Positions 1-9,429 are shown, counted from the first letter of the stretch. The stretch: 64,000 bases of DNA from Aphanothece sacrum FPU1 (GCF_003864295.1 NZ_BDQK01000005.1:62001-126000), one strand, 5' to 3'. The notes: generated from the letters alone by a model not told the origin. Made by a program: numbers and translations.

Positions 1-124
1 GTGAACTTTATCGTTATGTTTTTGCAGAAGATGAATAGTTTTTGAATAAATTATTTAGGGTACTTTGACCATATTTGAGTAAAATATCGGTTATCGCTAA
101 CAAAATTGACTGAAATAACGCAAA

Positions 125-1585
125 ATGGCAAAAAAAATTACCGAGCTTTTTGGCGGTGAGACCCTCCCCAATATCGTGTTGATCATCACAGATCAACAGC
201 GTGCCTTACAGCATTTTCCTGATAATTTCATTGATCGGCTCCCCGCTTTGCAGCAACTAACCAATCAAGGGCTTAGTTTTGAGCAAGCATTCACGGCTAC
301 TTGTGCTTGCGCTCCCAGTCGAGCAACATTTCTGACAAGTCAGTATCCAGCTAAACATAAAACGACAAATACGGGTCAGATGAGTCCAATAGATCCTCTG
401 GATAACAGTCTAGATAATTTAGCCAAAGTGCTGGAGCGGGCTGGCTACAAAACCCGTGCCTGGTTCGGCAAATGGCATCTTGGTTGGGTGGAGGATGTTC
501 CCGAACCGGAGAAGGGTATTGGCCCAGTTCGGGCCGGATTCAGCGAATGGGGTGGAGAAGAAGCAGGAATTACCATCAGTGACTATAAAACTCTCGGTGG
601 TGGTACACCAAACTACGATCAGAAATATCTCGACCAAATGCTGAATTTCATTGATAATCGCCAAAGCGATGACCCATTCTGTCTTGTTGCTTCGTTCGTT
701 AATCCCCATGACGGATTCGTTGCCCACCATGGGTTGACAAGTAGTGTTTATGGAGATTCTGGATACCCGGAATCTACCTTTACTGGCTCAGAAGTCGCTG
801 ATGTTTCACTACCGCCAAACTTTTCGTCGAGTCTGCTTACAGCACCACGCGCTCAAGCTGCGACGAACTGGTGGAATATACCCTACTCAATCCATACCCC
901 AGAGGAATACGTTAAGTTCTACGCTCATCTCCAGTGCTTAGTGGATGTACAGATCAAAACGCTCCTTGACAAGCTCGCAGAAAATGAAGAGCGGATGAAC
1001 AACACCCTGATCATTCGCTTTGCCGACCACGGTGAAATGGGCATGAGTCACGGTATGCTCGAAAAATTCTTCAATGCTTACGAGGAAAGTATCCGCATAC
1101 CTCTTGTGTTCTCCAATCCTGAAGTCTGGCCCACGGGACAAAAAACACAATCCCTTGTAAGTCTTGTGGATTTAGCTCCCACCTTAGCATCTCTACTCAA
1201 GGTTGAACATGATAGTTTTGATGGAGAAGATTTGACACCAATTCTAGAAAATCCCGGTGATCCAGGGATTCGGGAGTTGATCCATTTTACCTACGATGAC
1301 AATCCTGCGGGAACACTGCCTAGTATTGTTCGGATGATTCGGACAGATAAATGGAAATATGCTGTTTATTGTAGCAATAAGGGTACGGATGCAGATTGGG
1401 AACTCTATGATTTAGAAAAAGATCATCTCGAAGAGCATAACCTGGCTGGCAAGACCGAATATATTGATACGCAGTCCATGTTGAATGAGAAATTAGAGCG
1501 TGTCATGAGCGAGATGGGAACTACGCCCGAATTTTGGCCGCCCCAGGCAACGGAGCAAAGTCGAGGCATCTTCAAAAAAACCTAA
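125..1585 (+). CDS. Formylglycine-dependent sulfatase (arylsulfatase family)
   Basis: Predicted to hydrolyse a sulfate ester; the substrate cannot be read from the sequence. The alkaline-phosphatase-fold start (NIVLIITDQQR, metal-binding Asp near residue 23) is followed by the maturation motif C-A-P-S-R, whose Cys62 would become formylglycine. A second metal motif, ADHGEMGMSHG, lies near residue 300. At 486 residues it matches the usual family length. No signal peptide is visible, so a cytoplasmic enzyme is likely. No clear Shine-Dalgarno precedes the ATG. Codon use looks richer in G and C than in neighbouring genes, which may indicate transfer. No anaerobic or FGE-type maturase gene lies nearby. 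The family is certain, the substrate unknown. Confidence 0.88.
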   Translation: MAKKITELFGGETLPNIVLIITDQQRALQHFPDNFIDRLPALQQLTNQGLSFEQAFTATCACAPSRATFLTSQYPAKHKTTNTGQMSPIDPLDNSLDNLAKVLERAGYKTRAWFGKWHLGWVEDVPEPEKGIGPVRAGFSEWGGEEAGITISDYKTLGGGTPNYDQKYLDQMLNFIDNRQSDDPFCLVASFVNPHDGFVAHHGLTSSVYGDSGYPESTFTGSEVADVSLPPNFSSSLLTAPRAQAATNWWNIPYSIHTPEEYVKFYAHLQCLVDVQIKTLLDKLAENEERMNNTLIIRFADHGEMGMSHGMLEKFFNAYEESIRIPLVFSNPEVWPTGQKTQSLVSLVDLAPTLASLLKVEHDSFDGEDLTPILENPGDPGIRELIHFTYDDNPAGTLPSIVRMIRTDKWKYAVYCSNKGTDADWELYDLEKDHLEEHNLAGKTEYIDTQSMLNEKLERVMSEMGTTPEFWPPQATEQSRGIFKKT

Positions 1586-1625
1586 ATAAAATTTGCTCAA
1601 TCAGTTTGAACCGTTTTAAACGTAC

Positions 1626-1654
1626 CCCATCTAAGTCACAGATTTTAGATGGGT
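1626..1654. terminator. Stem-loop between convergent genes
   Basis: CCCATCTAA and TTAGATGGG form an inverted repeat between the 3' ends of the sulfatase and DUF1815 genes. It lacks a strong T-run, so a role as bidirectional terminator is inferred from position. Confidence 0.4.
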
Positions 1655-1673
1655 GCTGCTCTGGGAAATTTGC

Positions 1674-2042
1674 TTAAACCCTTGATTTTACCTGACGTAA
1701 TTGCTCTTTTCCCCATTGATTTTGAGAAGAAGATGGATGAACTTGATATTTAATCACATTGCCTAATTCCTGTAATTGACTGATGGCTTCTGCTCCTTCT
1801 AATTTCATCAGTTCCCGATCATCGCGCATTTCCGTCCACGTGATCCCATAATCTGACACTAAAAAACGGATCAGGTGGTTTTCTCCTAAACTGACCATAA
1901 ATGAGGCACTGTTCATCTGATCTCCACAGGTATAGCAAGAAGCCAGATAGCCTCGATTTTCTAAGACGATCGCTAGGGCCTGGAGATTCATTACCAAGTC
2001 TTTCACGAAGTCACGGTGTTGTTGAGCTAATCGGGTAAACAC
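1674..2042 (-). CDS. DUF1815 family protein
   Basis: Small cyanobacterial protein of about 122 residues with the DUF1815 pattern: an N-terminal helix (FTRLAQQHRDFVKDL), the SCYTCGDQ segment with a C-x2-C, and the later ITWTEMRDDREL segment. Function unknown. The reading frame is open to a GTG at 2063. I chose the GTG at 2042 because a perfect AGGAGG lies 7 nt upstream of it, and that AGGAGG would otherwise lie inside the coding sequence. It stands alone, convergent with the sulfatase gene. Confidence 0.8.
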   Translation of the reverse strand: MFTRLAQQHRDFVKDLVMNLQALAIVLENRGYLASCYTCGDQMNSASFMVSLGENHLIRFLVSDYGITWTEMRDDRELMKLEGAEAISQLQELGNVIKYQVHPSSSQNQWGKEQLRQVKSRV

Positions 2043-2223
2043 TTTGTTTCCTCCTGATAACACTCCTCATTATAAAACCTTAAAACTTTTTTAAGATTTA
2101 TATTTGGTGATATCATATACAATATTATACGGCAATTTAGATTGAAAAAAATAAACTCCCATGCACTAACGTAGCTCAGTTTTGCCGAATTGCCCAGTAT
2201 AGGTCGTTACACTCGTTTAATTG

Positions 2224-2294
2224 TCCTATTGGTTTAAGAATTGCCAATAGGTTGAAAAGGTTATTAGTAGGGGTCAATGGCCGTTGACCCCTAC
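2224..2294. repeat. Hairpin plus 28-bp GTAGGGG-type palindrome
   Basis: The 2043-2397 intergenic stretch has no gene. It holds an inverted repeat CCTATTGG/CCAATAGG (2224-2250). It also holds a 28-bp palindrome (2267-2294) starting GTAGGGGTCAATGG and ending with the near-exact complement (one central mismatch). The same palindrome recurs at 34578-34605 and 50729-50756. Confidence 0.8.
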
Positions 2295-2397
2295 TCAAAC
2301 AGGCTATAAAATAAACTTGGCAAATAGTCCATCTCAGGTTAAGCTCTAAGCGTAATTAGTTAATATCGCTAATTTTTTGTGTGGTGTAGAGAAATTG

Positions 2398-2622
2398 ATG
2401 AACTTGTCTAAATCCCGTCGTCAACCTCGTCCTTGGGGACTTATCCTAGAAATTCTCTTGATTACCAGTGCGATCGCTGCTGCTGCGGGGGTAGGTTTCG
2501 GGGCGGCTTTGCGCTTGAACCGACCGGCTGAACCTGGGGCCAGTGCGTTACATTCGGATCAGTCTTTTCCTCCCCGTCAAGATTGGCCCATTGGCCAATC
2601 TTCGGACACTGTTTCTCAATGA
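2398..2622 (+). CDS. Small single-pass membrane protein, function unknown
   Basis: 74 residues: a basic N-terminus (SKSRRQPRP), one hydrophobic segment at about residues 16-42, and a polar tail. This looks like a one-span inner or thylakoid membrane protein. The ATG at 2398 is preferred to a GTG 21 nt upstream because it puts the basic region right at the N-terminus. It converges with the CIA30 gene with only 2 nt between the stops. I do not recognise a family. Confidence 0.55.
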   Translation: MNLSKSRRQPRPWGLILEILLITSAIAAAAGVGFGAALRLNRPAEPGASALHSDQSFPPRQDWPIGQSSDTVSQ

Positions 2623-2624
2623 TA

Positions 2625-4097
2625 TTAGTCAGTTCTTAGACCAGTCAAGGACTCAGACCAATTTTGAGAACCCGCAGACTGGTCTGTTTCACAGACTTCA
2701 AAGGTTTTCTGACAAGCTTGGGGCCATCCCAACGCTTGGATAGATAAATTAGCGATCGCATCTCGACTGACCTGGCCTTTAATATTATCCCCTTGGTCAA
2801 AGATCAGGGGTTTATCTCCCGGTTTTTCTGTGAGGGCGCAGGGTCGAATAATAGTGTAATTGAGTCCACTGTGACGCACCACTTCTTCTCCTCGCCATTT
2901 CCAGGTCAAAATCCCCCCTAATTGGTCATTTAAACGCACAGCAGGAGGTTCTTCTGCTAAATTTAGTCCAGGACGACCAGGACGAGTCACTCCTGCTGAA
3001 CTAATTAAAATAAATTGAGGGGTATTACATTGACCCCCATAAGCCTTAATTGATTCTAATTCTAAGCTAAACAACCCAGGGGAGAATTTAGGGTTTAAGG
3101 CCCCATCATATTCAAATTTACTGTGCATCAACTGCATGGAATAGACACAACTAGGGTCAAATCTCCCCATTTCTGGTACAGTTTTGGCCCGAAATACGGG
3201 AATTAATTGAGCAAAAGGAATACGAACAGTGGTCGGACAATTAGAGAGGGTATCGAAAGAATAACAATAACCCACCCCGTCCCATTTGCCCTCACAACGA
3301 ATGATAAACTTATATCGCTTACCATCGCCCTCTACTCGTAATTCAATGCCTTCATAAGCCGATAAATCGAGGGGAGGTTGTAAGTTACGGGTACGCACAG
3401 AAGCAAACCCTCCATTATTTGCTATGGAGACATTTCCCGAAAAAACGGCCCTATTGTTCCTGAGTCCCATATTACTTTCGCTGACTCCTCCCATGACCAC
3501 ATCATCTATGGCCCCCCAAGTGTTTTTTAAGTCTTCAGTAGGGTTAGTAAAATCAAAGATAAGTTTTTCGGCGGGTCTAAGGTATTTTTTAACTAAATTG
3601 ACTAAATTTTGCATCCCTAAGTATTCCACTTGTTCGGGAGTATCTACTACTTCGGGGAGATAAAATTTAATGCCTTGATAATATTTCTCGCGGTTTGGGG
3701 TGTCTCCTTCGACGGGTTGAACACGGGTTCCGCTACAGCAAATGACAGCAGAGACATTTTCTAACAGTTTTGGGGTGAGAGTTTGGGGAATAGTAATATC
3801 GCCTTCAATGATGTCTACTCCTTCTCCTAACAATGCCTTGGCTTTTTGTCCATCTCTGACTAAAGCGCGAACTCGATAATTTTTCTCTTGTAACAAGCGA
3901 ACAACTCGCTTACCGACTCCACCAGTCGCTCCTGCGACTAAAATCATGCTCATAGTTGAATTATTGTCTATTTTAGAGGAAGGGTTAGGACTTTGACCAA
4001 ATAATCTTTGTAAACAACTGATAAAAGGAATAATTTCAAAATAGTTGAGGGTTTGCCATAATCGTCCAAAATCCCATTTTTCCCGATTTTGACTCAT
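2625..4097 (-). CDS. Atypical SDR protein with inserted CIA30 domain (HCF173-like)
   Basis: 490 residues. After a ~50-residue N-terminal extension comes an NAD(P)-binding Rossmann start (LVAGATGGVGKRV). It is interrupted at about residues 170-355 by a CIA30-type beta-sandwich (LIFDFTNPTEDLKNTW, VVMGGVSESN, GGFASVRTRN). The SDR fold then resumes with FILISSAGVTRPGRPG and YTIIRPCALTEKPGD. This order matches plant HCF173, an SDR with an inserted CIA30 domain that promotes psbA translation. A role in photosystem II biogenesis is therefore an inference from homology. The ATG has a GAGGA upstream. Cofactor binding versus a structural role cannot be decided here. Confidence 0.8.
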   Translation of the reverse strand: MSQNREKWDFGRLWQTLNYFEIIPFISCLQRLFGQSPNPSSKIDNNSTMSMILVAGATGGVGKRVVRLLQEKNYRVRALVRDGQKAKALLGEGVDIIEGDITIPQTLTPKLLENVSAVICCSGTRVQPVEGDTPNREKYYQGIKFYLPEVVDTPEQVEYLGMQNLVNLVKKYLRPAEKLIFDFTNPTEDLKNTWGAIDDVVMGGVSESNMGLRNNRAVFSGNVSIANNGGFASVRTRNLQPPLDLSAYEGIELRVEGDGKRYKFIIRCEGKWDGVGYCYSFDTLSNCPTTVRIPFAQLIPVFRAKTVPEMGRFDPSCVYSMQLMHSKFEYDGALNPKFSPGLFSLELESIKAYGGQCNTPQFILISSAGVTRPGRPGLNLAEEPPAVRLNDQLGGILTWKWRGEEVVRHSGLNYTIIRPCALTEKPGDKPLIFDQGDNIKGQVSRDAIANLSIQALGWPQACQKTFEVCETDQSAGSQNWSESLTGLRTD

Positions 4098-4204
4098 AAT
4101 ATTATCCTCTTTTTGATTGATGATTATTTCTACTGTAACGAATTGTTAACTTTTCTGGGTTAAGGTTTGATCCTCCTAACCCTGCTTAAAAAGGGGGCTA
4201 TGTT

Positions 4205-4251
4205 CAGTAGATGGACAAGTTTTTCCGACCATTTTCGAGTGCCATCTACTG
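4205..4251. repeat. 47-bp miniature with IS-type terminal repeats
   Basis: CAGTAGATGG at 4205-4214 and CCATCTACTG at 4242-4251 are a perfect 10-bp inverted repeat. They are identical to the outer ends of the insertion sequence at 23244-24678; the left end also shares part of the following bases (AAGTTT). The rest of the 4098-4411 gap holds no gene, only the promoter region of the next gene. Confidence 0.6.
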
Positions 4252-4411
4252 ATGTTCTAGGGTTATCAAGCTTTTGAGACAGTTTAGTGACATAATGATA
4301 GATAAAGGTAATGGGTGGGTATTCTATAAATAGGACGCCACCTGCCCAAAAGCAGTCTGATTCGTACTAAAATTAAATATACATAATTACTAAATTCATT
4401 CCTTATTTCCC

Positions 4412-4786
4412 ATGCGTACCATTCTTGTGGCTGATGATAGTCCCGCCCTGCGTGAACTAATTTCTGGTTTATTAATAGAAAATGGCTTTTCTGTCAAGAC
4501 TGCTGTTAATGGGATTGAAGCATTAGAACAGGCAGGGCAAATTTCTCCTGATTTGATTATTTTAGATGTAGTAATGCCTGAAAAAAATGGTTTTCAAGTA
4601 TGTCGTAGTCTAAAACAAGAACCAGCAACACAACATATTCCGGTCATTATTTGTTCAACAAAAGACACTCAAGCTGATCATTATTGGGCTTTAAAACAAG
4701 GGGCGGATGCTTATATTGTTAAACCGTTTCCTGAGAATGAATTAATTGGTACTGTTAAGCAGTTATTGAGAAATTCTCAGAAATAA
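4412..4786 (+). CDS. Single-domain response regulator (CheY/PilH-like)
   Basis: 124 residues made of one receiver domain. The acidic pair Asp8-Asp9, phosphoacceptor Asp52 (LIILDVVMP), Ser82-Thr83 switch region and Lys104 (VKPF) are all present, so it should be phosphorylatable. There is no output domain, so it acts by protein contact, as PilH/CheY-type regulators of motility or phototaxis do in cyanobacteria. No kinase gene is adjacent. An AAATCGGAAA/TTTCCGATTT inverted repeat follows the stop. Partner and pathway are unknown. Confidence 0.9.
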   Translation: MRTILVADDSPALRELISGLLIENGFSVKTAVNGIEALEQAGQISPDLIILDVVMPEKNGFQVCRSLKQEPATQHIPVIICSTKDTQADHYWALKQGADAYIVKPFPENELIGTVKQLLRNSQK

Positions 4787-4798
4787 TTTTAATTCTTA

Positions 4799-4842
4799 AA
4801 TCGGAAAATACTGTAATTGATGTGGTTGAGGTTTCCGATTTA
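4799..4842. terminator. Inverted repeat after the response regulator gene
   Basis: AAATCGGAAA and TTTCCGATTT flank a loop of about 23 nt just after the stop codon. The loop is long, so the terminator role is tentative. Confidence 0.35.
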
Positions 4843-4874
4843 TTGTTGTTACTCATAACTCAGGAAAATTAATA

Positions 4875-5270
4875 TCAAATAAAAAGCGCAGGAGATACAT
4901 TAAATCTCTCTCCTAATGCTTTTGCTTGACTTTTACTGATGGTTCTTTTGTGATTGACTACCTCAGAAATAATGCCTTTCGATCCAAAAATGTCTAGCAG
5001 ATCTTTTTGTTTAAGATCGTGGTTTCCCATGAGTTCAATTAAAATGTCATTAGGAGAAGCTTTTTGTGGCATTTTAACAGTTTTACTTTCATAATCTTCA
5101 ATTAAAATCGCTAATAATTCAAGCAGATCGCCTTCTTCTGATGTTAACTCATTCTCATCAATAGCCATGAGTCGATCTACTTGTTCTAACATTTTTTTCT
5201 TTTCTTGTTCTGTATGAATTGGTTTTGGTTGTACTTGGGTTAGAAGATGAGTGTAATCTTGAGTTATCAT
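4875..5270 (-). CDS. HigA-like antitoxin with C-terminal helix-turn-helix
   Basis: 131 residues. The C-terminal half has an XRE-type helix-turn-helix (LKQKDLLDIFGSKGIISEVVNHKRTIS, near residues 85-115). The N-terminal half is acidic and helical. This layout is typical of HigA antitoxins of the HigB-first type. It lies downstream of the putative HigB on the same strand. AGAGGA sits 8 nt before the ATG. Expected role: neutralise the toxin and repress the operon. The 172-bp gap from the toxin gene is longer than in most such pairs, so it may be transcribed separately. Confidence 0.8.
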   Translation of the reverse strand: MITQDYTHLLTQVQPKPIHTEQEKKKMLEQVDRLMAIDENELTSEEGDLLELLAILIEDYESKTVKMPQKASPNDILIELMGNHDLKQKDLLDIFGSKGIISEVVNHKRTISKSQAKALGERFNVSPALFI

Positions 5271-5442
5271 AGTGAAATGTCCTCTACTTGTACCATGTGT
5301 ATTGAGCCGTATAATACTCTTCTGTGAAGAAGAGTATGGTTAGTTTAGGAAGAGTTAACTATAAGCATAAATAATTGAGTCGATAATATTTTTATAGTAA
5401 TAAAAGGAAGAAAATATATATATTCTTAAATTTAGTTATTAA

Positions 5443-5739
5443 TTAGTTTTTATTTTTCCAGTTTTCTTGATCATATTCTTCATGGGTTAGGACATAATAA
5501 ATTTTTATAATACCCCGTTGGTAATTAATTGTAGTAATTAATCGATATTTATTACCTCCTATGTTAAATACTGTTTTTCCATCCACGTCATCTGTTCCAC
5601 GATGCCAATTTGTCTTAATATCAAACAAATGTCTCCAGTTTGCTTGTTTAGCAACTTCTAACCAAGTATCCAGTGGTATTCTTGCCTCTGGATAGATTAA
5701 GATAAACTCAGCAAGCAACTTAGCGTTGATTACCCGCAT
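5443..5739 (-). CDS. HigB-like toxin (RelE-fold mRNA interferase)
   Basis: 98 residues with the HigB family pattern: an N-terminal MRVINAKLL...FILIYPEA, a central NWRHLFDIK, then the beta core GGNKYRLITTINYQRGIIKIYYVLTHEEYD. Members cleave ribosome-bound mRNA; activity here is inferred from family. AGGAG lies 7 nt before the ATG. It precedes the HigA-like gene on the minus strand, matching the toxin-first order of hig loci. Confidence 0.8.
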   Translation of the reverse strand: MRVINAKLLAEFILIYPEARIPLDTWLEVAKQANWRHLFDIKTNWHRGTDDVDGKTVFNIGGNKYRLITTINYQRGIIKIYYVLTHEEYDQENWKNKN

Positions 5740-5849
5740 TAAAAATTCTCCTAATTTTCAAGGTACTGATCTCTTTTTGAGAACTTTTCTAATGATAGTG
5801 TTTAAATCTTTCATTGTCAAGGCCTCAATTCTTTTTCCCATTCCATCTC

Positions 5850-7964
5850 TTAAGAACCATTAATTAATGTTAATAATGGCCCCATTTGTTCCGTTCCCTT
5901 AATATTCAAATCGCTGTGACATAAAATAATTTTATCAGTGACTCGCCCTAATAAATCCCTCAGAATACGTTCTAAACGCGCTTTATCCGCCTCAAATTCA
6001 TCTTCATGACTTAGTGTATGTCTTGACCATTTTCGGAGGAATAAAGGCGCACAAAATAACACTGAAGCCCCACCTTTTTCCCATAATACTGAAGAAGCAT
6101 CTAACCAAATTTGCCAAGGATGAGAATGTCTTAAAGAACGATATTGAAAAATCGTAGCTAAGGTAACAGATTCATCTTTTTTGCCAATGTTACGAATGGG
6201 TCGAGGATTTGCTGTAATGGTTCCCCGACGTAATAATTGAATAAACTGAATTAAGGTTTCTTTAGACGGTGGTGGGGTAGGATTATGTTGTCGTAAACGC
6301 CCATCTATTTCCCAATAATGTTGGGTAGTTTCTATCAATTCTCTTAAAGCGGCTAATTCTTCATAAGCTAAATATTTTCCTGTTCCAAAAAAGTGTTTAA
6401 TTGCTCGATCTAAAACTATTATAGGAGTTAAAAAAGGATCTTGTTTTTGTAATAATTTAATCTCATCAATCCAATGACAAATATTGTGATAAGATTGGGT
6501 TGCTCTATATCCGAGTCTATCCCAACGTGGGAAGGATTCAACGGGTAATAATTTAGGCAATTCTTGGTCAATATGATAACAATAATCAGCAATTAATCCG
6601 GCCCTAACTGGATCAATCATGGCAACTAATTTATTATTTTCTGTATCAGGTTGTTGACTCAAAATTGTCAACATTTGGGCGATATCATCTCCTAAAATTA
6701 ATCGTCCTAACCCTGGATAAATTAATCCTAATAAGGATAATAAAGCACGAACCAAACTAAAACTAATCAGAGGTCTTTGTTCATTTAAAGGTTTAAGAGA
6801 AATTCCAGCAGATGTTAAAATTTCACTAAGAGTATAACGAGCAATATCATCTAAACCTGGAGCAATAATAACAATATCTTGGGGCTTTATTTTATTTTGC
6901 TTAATTGCATTAATAATAAATTCTGCGGTTTGACGTAATAATTGAGCGCGAGATATCGTTTGAATTGAGGTAATCTGGTCAGGTAATGGGGTAATATTAA
7001 GGGGATCGGTTGCTAATTGAACTATGAGATCTCCATATTGACTGCTTAAATTAAAGGGATCTGGTAACAATTCTACTTGACAACGAGAGGCTAATTGAGA
7101 TAAATATTGAGGATCAGCGTTTAACCCTAAGCGAATTTGACCGTGAGGATTATAAGTAAATCGCCCAATTACACCGTTATTCAGCAAAATATCAATTAAA
7201 TCTTTGGTAATTGCTGGATAATCATCTACATCATCCGCAAAAATTGCCTGATAACGATGGGTTAAATGGTGTTGATATTGAGTATTTGGGAGTAAATATC
7301 GCCAATAAAGACTGTAAATTAGTCCATATGTCAACAATCCTCTGTTTAAACACCATTCTTGCCATTCTATAATTAATTGTCCCCTCAGTTGAGACAAATT
7401 AGGTTGTTCATGAGTGGGATCTAAAATTGTCTCATTTTGAGAGGAGTGGTGGTCTAGAATATAGGGAATATCTTCAATTGGAGTACCACTGGCCCCGGCC
7501 AACAATAGCAAATCTAAAGTTTGACGGACAAATCGATACTCAGTGCTTCTTGTTAGTTTAAAATAATCTTGATCGAGTTGAGGTCGCCATAATTTAGTGG
7601 CTAATTCTTGTTCAGTTTCTGGACGCAACAGCAAGGGAAATTGAGCTTTTAGATTAAGTTTCTCAAACAAAAGCGGCCAAAATAAGATAACTTCATCTCT
7701 AATAAATCCTAACGGTGTTTTACAGATAACTGGATAGCTTCTTTGAACTGATAAGGAAAGTTGATCCGCTAGTTCTCGACGATTATCATCATTAGCAGCT
7801 AAAATTAACACAGATGAGGCTAATTCTTGGGTTATAGAATTAATAGGAGAGTTACTTTTTTTCCCTTGACGTTTTAACTCAACCCAATAAGTAAATTCTT
7901 GTATCAAACGATGAGTTTTACCGCTACGAGTTATTCCTTCTATCCAAAGGGTAGTTAATTCCAC
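5850..7964 (-). CDS. UvrD/Rep-like superfamily 1 helicase-related ATPase
   Basis: About 704 residues. A Walker A motif (GITRSGKT) is near the N-terminus, and a Walker-B-like segment (AIFADDVDDYPAIT) follows near residue 250. Later segments include QDIVIIAPGLDDIARY and the terminal DKARLERILRDLLGRVTDKIILCHSDL, which resembles the C-terminal lobe of UvrD/AddB helicases. Canonical motifs II (DExQ) and VI are not obvious, so it may be an AddB-type or inactive helicase relative in recombination or repair. The GTG at 7964 is preferred over the ATG at 7979 because GAGAGGA lies just upstream of it. No partner nuclease gene is adjacent. Confidence 0.65.
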   Translation of the reverse strand: MELTTLWIEGITRSGKTHRLIQEFTYWVELKRQGKKSNSPINSITQELASSVLILAANDDNRRELADQLSLSVQRSYPVICKTPLGFIRDEVILFWPLLFEKLNLKAQFPLLLRPETEQELATKLWRPQLDQDYFKLTRSTEYRFVRQTLDLLLLAGASGTPIEDIPYILDHHSSQNETILDPTHEQPNLSQLRGQLIIEWQEWCLNRGLLTYGLIYSLYWRYLLPNTQYQHHLTHRYQAIFADDVDDYPAITKDLIDILLNNGVIGRFTYNPHGQIRLGLNADPQYLSQLASRCQVELLPDPFNLSSQYGDLIVQLATDPLNITPLPDQITSIQTISRAQLLRQTAEFIINAIKQNKIKPQDIVIIAPGLDDIARYTLSEILTSAGISLKPLNEQRPLISFSLVRALLSLLGLIYPGLGRLILGDDIAQMLTILSQQPDTENNKLVAMIDPVRAGLIADYCYHIDQELPKLLPVESFPRWDRLGYRATQSYHNICHWIDEIKLLQKQDPFLTPIIVLDRAIKHFFGTGKYLAYEELAALRELIETTQHYWEIDGRLRQHNPTPPPSKETLIQFIQLLRRGTITANPRPIRNIGKKDESVTLATIFQYRSLRHSHPWQIWLDASSVLWEKGGASVLFCAPLFLRKWSRHTLSHEDEFEADKARLERILRDLLGRVTDKIILCHSDLNIKGTEQMGPLLTLINGS

Positions 7965-8068
7965 AGATATTCCTCTCATTAATTTGTTAATATACCAAAT
8001 GCCATCGATTTTAGACGGTTATTCTTGTGTTATTGTTGTTATTTTTGTGCAGGTAAGTTCCAATTCTC

Positions 8069-9409
8069 ATGAAATTCAATTCTTTTGTTAAAAGTGCTTC
8101 AAATTGGGTTAGTGCGACCCCTAAAAGGTCTCTGGATCGAGCTTATAAAGCTGCTTTAAAGATTCAAGAGATCGAAGATAAACATTTTAAGGGTAAGAAG
8201 GTTTCTTCTAATAATGCTGACTATGGTGACAGTGTTATTACTTATTTTATAACAGAAGTTCAAGGTTATTTACAAAAAATTAATATGGGACTGACTGTGT
8301 TTAAAACCAGTCAATATTTCCTTAATATCTCTAATTTTCAAGATTCCCCTGATAATAAGGTCAGTCAACGAGAGTTACAAGAACAAATAACGGAAGCGGG
8401 ACTTATTTTTGATAAGCTTAAATTTATTGATGAGGTAAGAGTTAAGTATAATCTTCCTGAAATTAGGGAAAGTACCGGACAATATTTGCCGATGGAATCT
8501 GGACAAAAAGCTTTATCTTCTCAATCTATAGACCTCAATAAAAGTCATAATTATCAGTCACAAAATAACGCTAATAATCAAAAATTAGGACTAGAATCAG
8601 CTACACAAAAATCTGGTGTATTGCCTCGATCTTTTATTAATACGATTAATAAAATTAAACAAGAAATTGATCCGCAATCAGGAGAAAATGAGGAACAAGT
8701 TTTAAATAAATACCGTTATTCTCGTTATAAAACTTCTCTGTCTATTAAATTTATTTTACTGTTAATCATTGTTCCTTTATTAACTCATCAACTGACTAAA
8801 ACTTTTATCTTAAGACCAATTGTTCAGCAATATTTAAACCAACATGAACAAGTAGTTTTTATTAACCGTGACTTAGAAGAAGAAGCATTTCAAGAATTAC
8901 AACACTATGAAGAATCCCTTCGTTTTAAAGGAATGGTTGGATTAATTCCTAAGCTTAATACCGAGGAATTAGAAACAGCGATCAAAGAAAAAGCTGAGGA
9001 AATTAAGGAAGAATCTCGTGCTAATGGAATTGATTCAATTTCTAATATTTTTGCTGATCTTTTTTCTGTAATTGCATTTGGGGTTGTCATTGCTACTTCA
9101 AAAAAAGAAATTGAGGTAGTTAAATCTTTTCTCGATGAAATTCTCTATGGTTTGAGTGATCCCGCGAAAGCTTTTTTAATTATTTTGTTTACTGATATGT
9201 TTGTAGGATTCCACTCTCCTCACGGTTGGGAAGTGATATTAGAAGGGGTTTCTCATCACTTTGGATTACCCGAAAATCAATCGTTTAATTTCTTATTTAT
9301 TGCCACATTTCCTGTTATTTTGGATACGGTTTTAAAATATTGGATTTTCCGTTATCTTAATCGCATTTCTCCTTCCGCAGTCGCTACTTATAAGAATATG
9401 AATGAGTAG
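8069..9409 (+). CDS. pxcA: Proton extrusion protein PxcA (CemA/CotA family)
   Basis: 446 residues, a full-length cyanobacterial PxcA. It has a long soluble N-terminal region (SKSLDRAY-like start, coiled segments to about residue 220), then hydrophobic spans near 225-250, 325-345, 365-385 and 405-430. The charged segment EELETAIKEKAEEIKEE lies between the first spans. Family members are needed for light-dependent proton extrusion and affect inorganic carbon uptake; the chloroplast homologue is CemA. It is divergent from the helicase-like gene, with a 105-bp shared upstream region. Confidence 0.93.
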   Translation: MKFNSFVKSASNWVSATPKRSLDRAYKAALKIQEIEDKHFKGKKVSSNNADYGDSVITYFITEVQGYLQKINMGLTVFKTSQYFLNISNFQDSPDNKVSQRELQEQITEAGLIFDKLKFIDEVRVKYNLPEIRESTGQYLPMESGQKALSSQSIDLNKSHNYQSQNNANNQKLGLESATQKSGVLPRSFINTINKIKQEIDPQSGENEEQVLNKYRYSRYKTSLSIKFILLLIIVPLLTHQLTKTFILRPIVQQYLNQHEQVVFINRDLEEEAFQELQHYEESLRFKGMVGLIPKLNTEELETAIKEKAEEIKEESRANGIDSISNIFADLFSVIAFGVVIATSKKEIEVVKSFLDEILYGLSDPAKAFLIILFTDMFVGFHSPHGWEVILEGVSHHFGLPENQSFNFLFIATFPVILDTVLKYWIFRYLNRISPSAVATYKNMNE

Positions 9410-9429
9410 AATAGGAATTATATCAACAA

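Noticed and set aside
14-196. 60-residue minus-strand frame at the window start
   Set aside because: Overlaps the sulfatase start, low-complexity product and no ribosome-binding site.
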